From NCBI GenBank assembly GCA_030180135.1, contig CM058236.1, forward strand, positions 58,927,728 through 58,991,727: a stretch of DNA of 64,000 bases, given 5' to 3'. This document shows, one piece after another, positions 61,278-64,000 of the stretch; position 1 is the first letter of the stretch; the number at the start of each line of letters is the position of its first letter. The notes below the pieces were generated by a model. The model had not been told where the DNA came from. It ran no database searches and worked only from the letters and a program-made list of their open reading frames with translations. The stretch is from Orychophragmus violaceus (lineage: Eukaryota; Streptophyta; Magnoliopsida; Brassicales; Brassicaceae). Made by a program: the position numbers and the translations under genes.

Positions 61278-62175
61278 TGATATGAGAATGAGGAGGCGTG
61301 GTGGTTAGACAAACGAGAGAGAGATGGACGAATGGGACGAAGCTGCTGGCCGAAGGCACTCTCATCTTGGTCAGTGGGTGGTCGAGGGTGATTTCAAGGC
61401 TACTGATCTTGATGAACACTTAGGACAAATGAGCAAGCAAGTAAAAAGAGAAGAGATCTCGGTCTCTAGAGGGGCAGCCGCGCGGTAGAGAGAGAGCACA
61501 AACCTATAGGGTTTTTCGTAGCTTAAACTTACTTAGGTTTCATTGAATCAAAAGTAGTGTTTTAAATAACTTACAAAAAAAGAGACCTGGGCCTAAACAT
61601 GGGACATCGAAAATGAGGAAGAGAAACCAAAGAAAAACATAAGAAATAAAACCATTACGGATAAGGAAACTCTGGTCGAAATAGAGAAAGGGATGGCCTG
61701 TCTCTCTAATGAACGGGCCTCGGATCACCTCGTTAAAAACCTCGTGAAGAAAACCCATTTGGGACAAAACTTCACAAGGGAAAAAGAGTATGATCCTTAG
61801 TCCAGAGGCAGACCGGTCGATGGATCGTCTGACTCGATGCAGAAGATCATGGTCGGTCCGATCGTCCGGAGTAAGGGCCAGGGCGTGGTCGGGTCGAATG
61901 GGTCGCCGGCTTCAGTCTTGATCATCCTATGGGCCAACTGGTTCAGGATAGGTTGTCCTTGATCGAGCTGGCCTAGCTGGGTCGTGATGTCATCTAGGCT
62001 TGTCCTCGAGATCAGCTGCTCCATGGTATTGTTGAATTCAGCTTGTATCTGTCGCTGTCCCGAACGTGTCCTAGGTACGTCTCGCATGGTTGGAAACAGG
62101 TCGGCCAGCCTCTTGGTCGAGTCTGGTCCATCTCGCTCGTCCAACTCCGTGTCGGTCAAGATGATGTCCTCATCA
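61278..62175 (-). repeat. Gypsy-3 5' LTR, 898 bp
   Basis: In plus reading it runs TGATATGAGAATGAGG to GTCCTCATCA. It is colinear with the 3' LTR with scattered substitutions and small indels. Confidence 0.92.
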
Positions 62176-62180
62176 TGTGT

Positions 62181-64000
62181 GTATTAAAAATGGCAAAGTG
62201 AACATGTGATAGCGCATTTACCTTGATTTTGTTGTTATATTTGCAGCAAAGTAATGCTCTGAGAAATAAGCTATCTCGTCGTTTATATACGATTCAACAA
62301 TCGATCCTTCCGCATATCTTTTGTTCTTTGCTTTCCCTTTCAACTTTTTGAAAAACCTTTCAAAAGGGTACATCCACGTATATTGCACCGGACCTCCTAA
62401 TTCAGCTTCGTAGGGGAGATATATAGGTAAATGCTCCATCACGTCGAAATGATGGTGGAAAAATCTTTTCCAAGTTGCATATGATTTAAACTATGTTTTC
62501 TTTGAGAATTTGGAAACGACTTATTTGTAAAGTTCTCGAGCATAAGTCACGGAAAAAAGTTCCAACCCCAACAATATATATTTTTTGAAATTGTTGGTAA
62601 ATATAACATACTATACTCATATTTAATTATCACATATTAAGTAAAATAAAAGAGAAAAACCTGCTAACGCAAGGTGGACGTTCCAGTCTAAGAGTTTGGC
62701 AAAGATAAATGGAAGTAGCCGCTCCGTAAAAACTTGGCAGTCATGACTCTTCATCCCTGAAAAATTATATTTATCCAGATCAGCACAAGTAGCTAAGTCG
62801 GCCGCATAGCCATCTAGGAACTTTACTGCATGTTTCACAAATTCTAGTAATTTTTTTCTGGCATCGTTTGTTAATCTGTACGTGGGGAAATGAGCTTTAC
62901 CCTCACCATTAATATGTAGGTTTGGCCGAGAACAGAATCGTTCTATATGAATTCTTGACATGATGGTGTCTTTGGATTTACCTTTCACACTCAAAAGAGT
63001 ATTCATGATGTTGTCAAAAAAAATTCTTCTCTACAAGCATCATATCAAGATTATGTTGAAGAGTGAAGTCCCTCCAGTACGGATGCTCCCAGAATATGCT
63101 TTCCTTGTGCCAGTTATGCCACTTCCCATAGCCAAGCTCCTTAATTTCGTGACCGTTTCCACCGACATCCTTTGTTTTTGGTAGATTTACAGCTTGCAAT
63201 AGCTCGCAATAAACTTTCTCACCACTCAATACCTCAGGTGGATGCTCTTTCGAGGAGTTTTTTCCCTTCAAGAAGTCTTTTTTATTCTTCCTCAATGGAT
63301 GGCCAAATGGAAAGAAATCTTCGGTGACAATCAAACCAACGCGTCTTCCTTCCCTTAGGCAGATAAAAAGATTTTGTATCATCCATGCAAATAGGACAAG
63401 ACAATCCACCATGGGTCGTCCATCCTGATAAGATCCCATATGCCGGGAAGTCGCTTATCGTCCACAGCAGCACTGCTTTTTAGTTTAAGGTTTTCATTCA
63501 ATGACACATCGTATGCATCGACTCCAGAAGACCACAATTCTTTTAACTCCTCAATAAGAGGTTGGATGAAGATATCGAGACTAGCGCGCGGATGATTTGG
63601 CCCAGAATTCAGAATTGTAAGAAACAAGTATTCTGTATTCATGCACATATCAAGGGGTAAATTTTATGGAGTCAAGATCACGGGCCACAACGAATGATTA
63701 CGAGACATGCCAAATGGATTAAAACCATCTGTACATAATCCAAGATAAAAGTTACGGGGTTCTTGGGCAAACAAAGGATGTTGAGCTTGAAATGATTTTC
63801 ACTCCACCGCATCAGACGGATGACACATTTCTCCCTCCTTCGTTTGGTGCTCCGCATGCCATCTCATCGCCGCTGCAGTCTTCTCGCTTTGATACATTCT
63901 CTTCAGTCTGTCAGCAATTGGTAGATACCATATACGACTGTAGGGTACTCTAGTTCTGCTTTGTCTCTCATTTGGCTTCCATCTTGGTTTACCACAAAAC
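62181..64000 (-). pseudogene. CACTA-2 transposase, Transposase_21 and DUF4218 part, runs off the edge
   Basis: From the right edge the minus strand reads LPIADRLKRMYQSEKTAAAM, then the hallmark LGLCTDGFNPFG (about 63700-63735), CMNTEYLFLTIL, FIQPLIEELKELWSSGVDAYDV and ILSGWTTHGGLSCPICMDDT (about 63385-63440), all typical of TNP2. Downstream are KGMKSHDCQVF-like sequence (about 62735-62770) and DUF4218 HLPIYLPYEAELGGPVQYTW (about 62385-62440) followed by EGSIVESYI. Frame changes near 63010, 63280, 63440 and 62600 show decay, though some gaps could be introns. TNP2 is the enzyme that cuts CACTA elements at their ends. Confidence 0.85.

Larger units (their letters stand above)
55192..62175 (-). 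mobile_element. Gypsy-3: complete Ty3/gypsy element in CACTA-2
   Basis: LTRs at 55192-56090 (899 bp) and 61278-62175 (898 bp), flanked by the perfect 5-bp duplication TGTGT at 55187-55191 and 62176-62180. The initiator-Met primer site complement lies at 61264-61275. The polyprotein occupies one minus-strand frame from 60570 downward, broken only by three stops. The LTRs differ at perhaps two dozen positions by eye, so this insertion is older than Copia-1. Confidence 0.95.
53777..64000 (-). mobile_element. CACTA-2: decayed En/Spm element with TNP2-type transposase, split by Gypsy-3
   Basis: On the minus strand the transposase starts beyond the right edge and runs through 62181-64000, continuing past Gypsy-3 at 53850-55191. 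Domains follow the TNP2 order: Transposase_21, DUF4218 and DUF4216. No CACTA terminus is visible at the left. The pre-insertion sequence left of Copia-2 (up to 46408) would be contiguous with 53777. Confidence 0.8.

Noticed and set aside
61797..62159. 120-codon minus frame as a separate gene
   Set aside because: It is the 5' LTR copy of the Gypsy-3 C-terminal extension; the same protein is encoded in the 3' LTR.
1..64000. tRNA, rRNA, riboswitch or microRNA genes
   Set aside because: No cloverleaf, rRNA or known RNA sequence was recognised by eye; the primer sites are tRNA-complementary but are not tRNA genes.

Overview
The window looks like a transposon-dense (probably pericentromeric) stretch of a plant genome, most likely Brassicaceae. 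Reasons: L1-type plant LINEs, Ty1/copia and Ty3/gypsy elements primed by initiator-Met tRNA, an Athila-type gypsy element, CACTA and hAT DNA transposons, and one relic resembling the Arabidopsis F-box family of the At2g35280 type. Nothing supports a bacterial or viral genome. I saw no tRNA, rRNA or CRISPR array. Almost every long reading frame is transposon protein; the only probable host gene is the broken F-box relic at 44.5-44.9 kb.

Layout. 1-3573: decayed plus-strand LINE (LINE-1). 4251-20742: a minus-strand LINE (LINE-2) split into four blocks by later insertions: a 3.3 kb non-autonomous CACTA element (5563-8825, TSD TAC) that itself carries a hAT element (6295-7703, TSD GTTTCAAA); an internally deleted gypsy element (9543-13004, TSD CCGTC); and a half hAT (15198-15547) joined to a minus-strand copia (15548-19983). 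20743-27127: minus-strand non-autonomous LTR element with ~2 kb LTRs and a zinc-knuckle ORF. 27438-34964: young copia (Copia-1) with two 638-bp LTRs that read identical and an intact 1,320-codon polyprotein. 35410-44470: minus-strand Athila-like element whose integrase is split by a solo LTR of a related element (36340-37561, TSD CCCAT). 44471-46408: F-box relic, LINE 3' scrap, hairpin and LTR scrap. 46409-53771: Copia-2 (TSD CCAAG) with intact gag, ruined pol and mosaic LTRs. 53777-64000: decayed TNP2-type CACTA transposase on the minus strand, split by a complete gypsy element (55192-62175, TSD TGTGT) and running off the right edge.

How the parts relate. Target-site duplications give an order of events: LINE-2 is older than everything inside it, the hAT is younger than the CACTA, and the solo LTR is younger than the Athila-like element. 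Copia-1 is the best candidate for a recently active element. Copia-2 keeps gag and leader but not pol.

The signal that ordinary annotation does not explain is a family of short palindromic motifs. The forms are TGTCGACCGACA, TGCATCGATCGATGCA and TATCGATCGATA. They recur in the leaders, LTRs and even in-frame coding linkers of retrotransposons from unrelated lineages (Copia-1, Copia-2, the Athila-like element and the solo LTR). They are absent, as far as I can see, from the LINEs and the 55-62 kb gypsy element. In the two copia elements the arrays lie inside what may be a leader intron, with donors near the 3' end of the 5' LTR and acceptors just before the gag ATG. All comparisons were made by eye, with no alignments or database searches.
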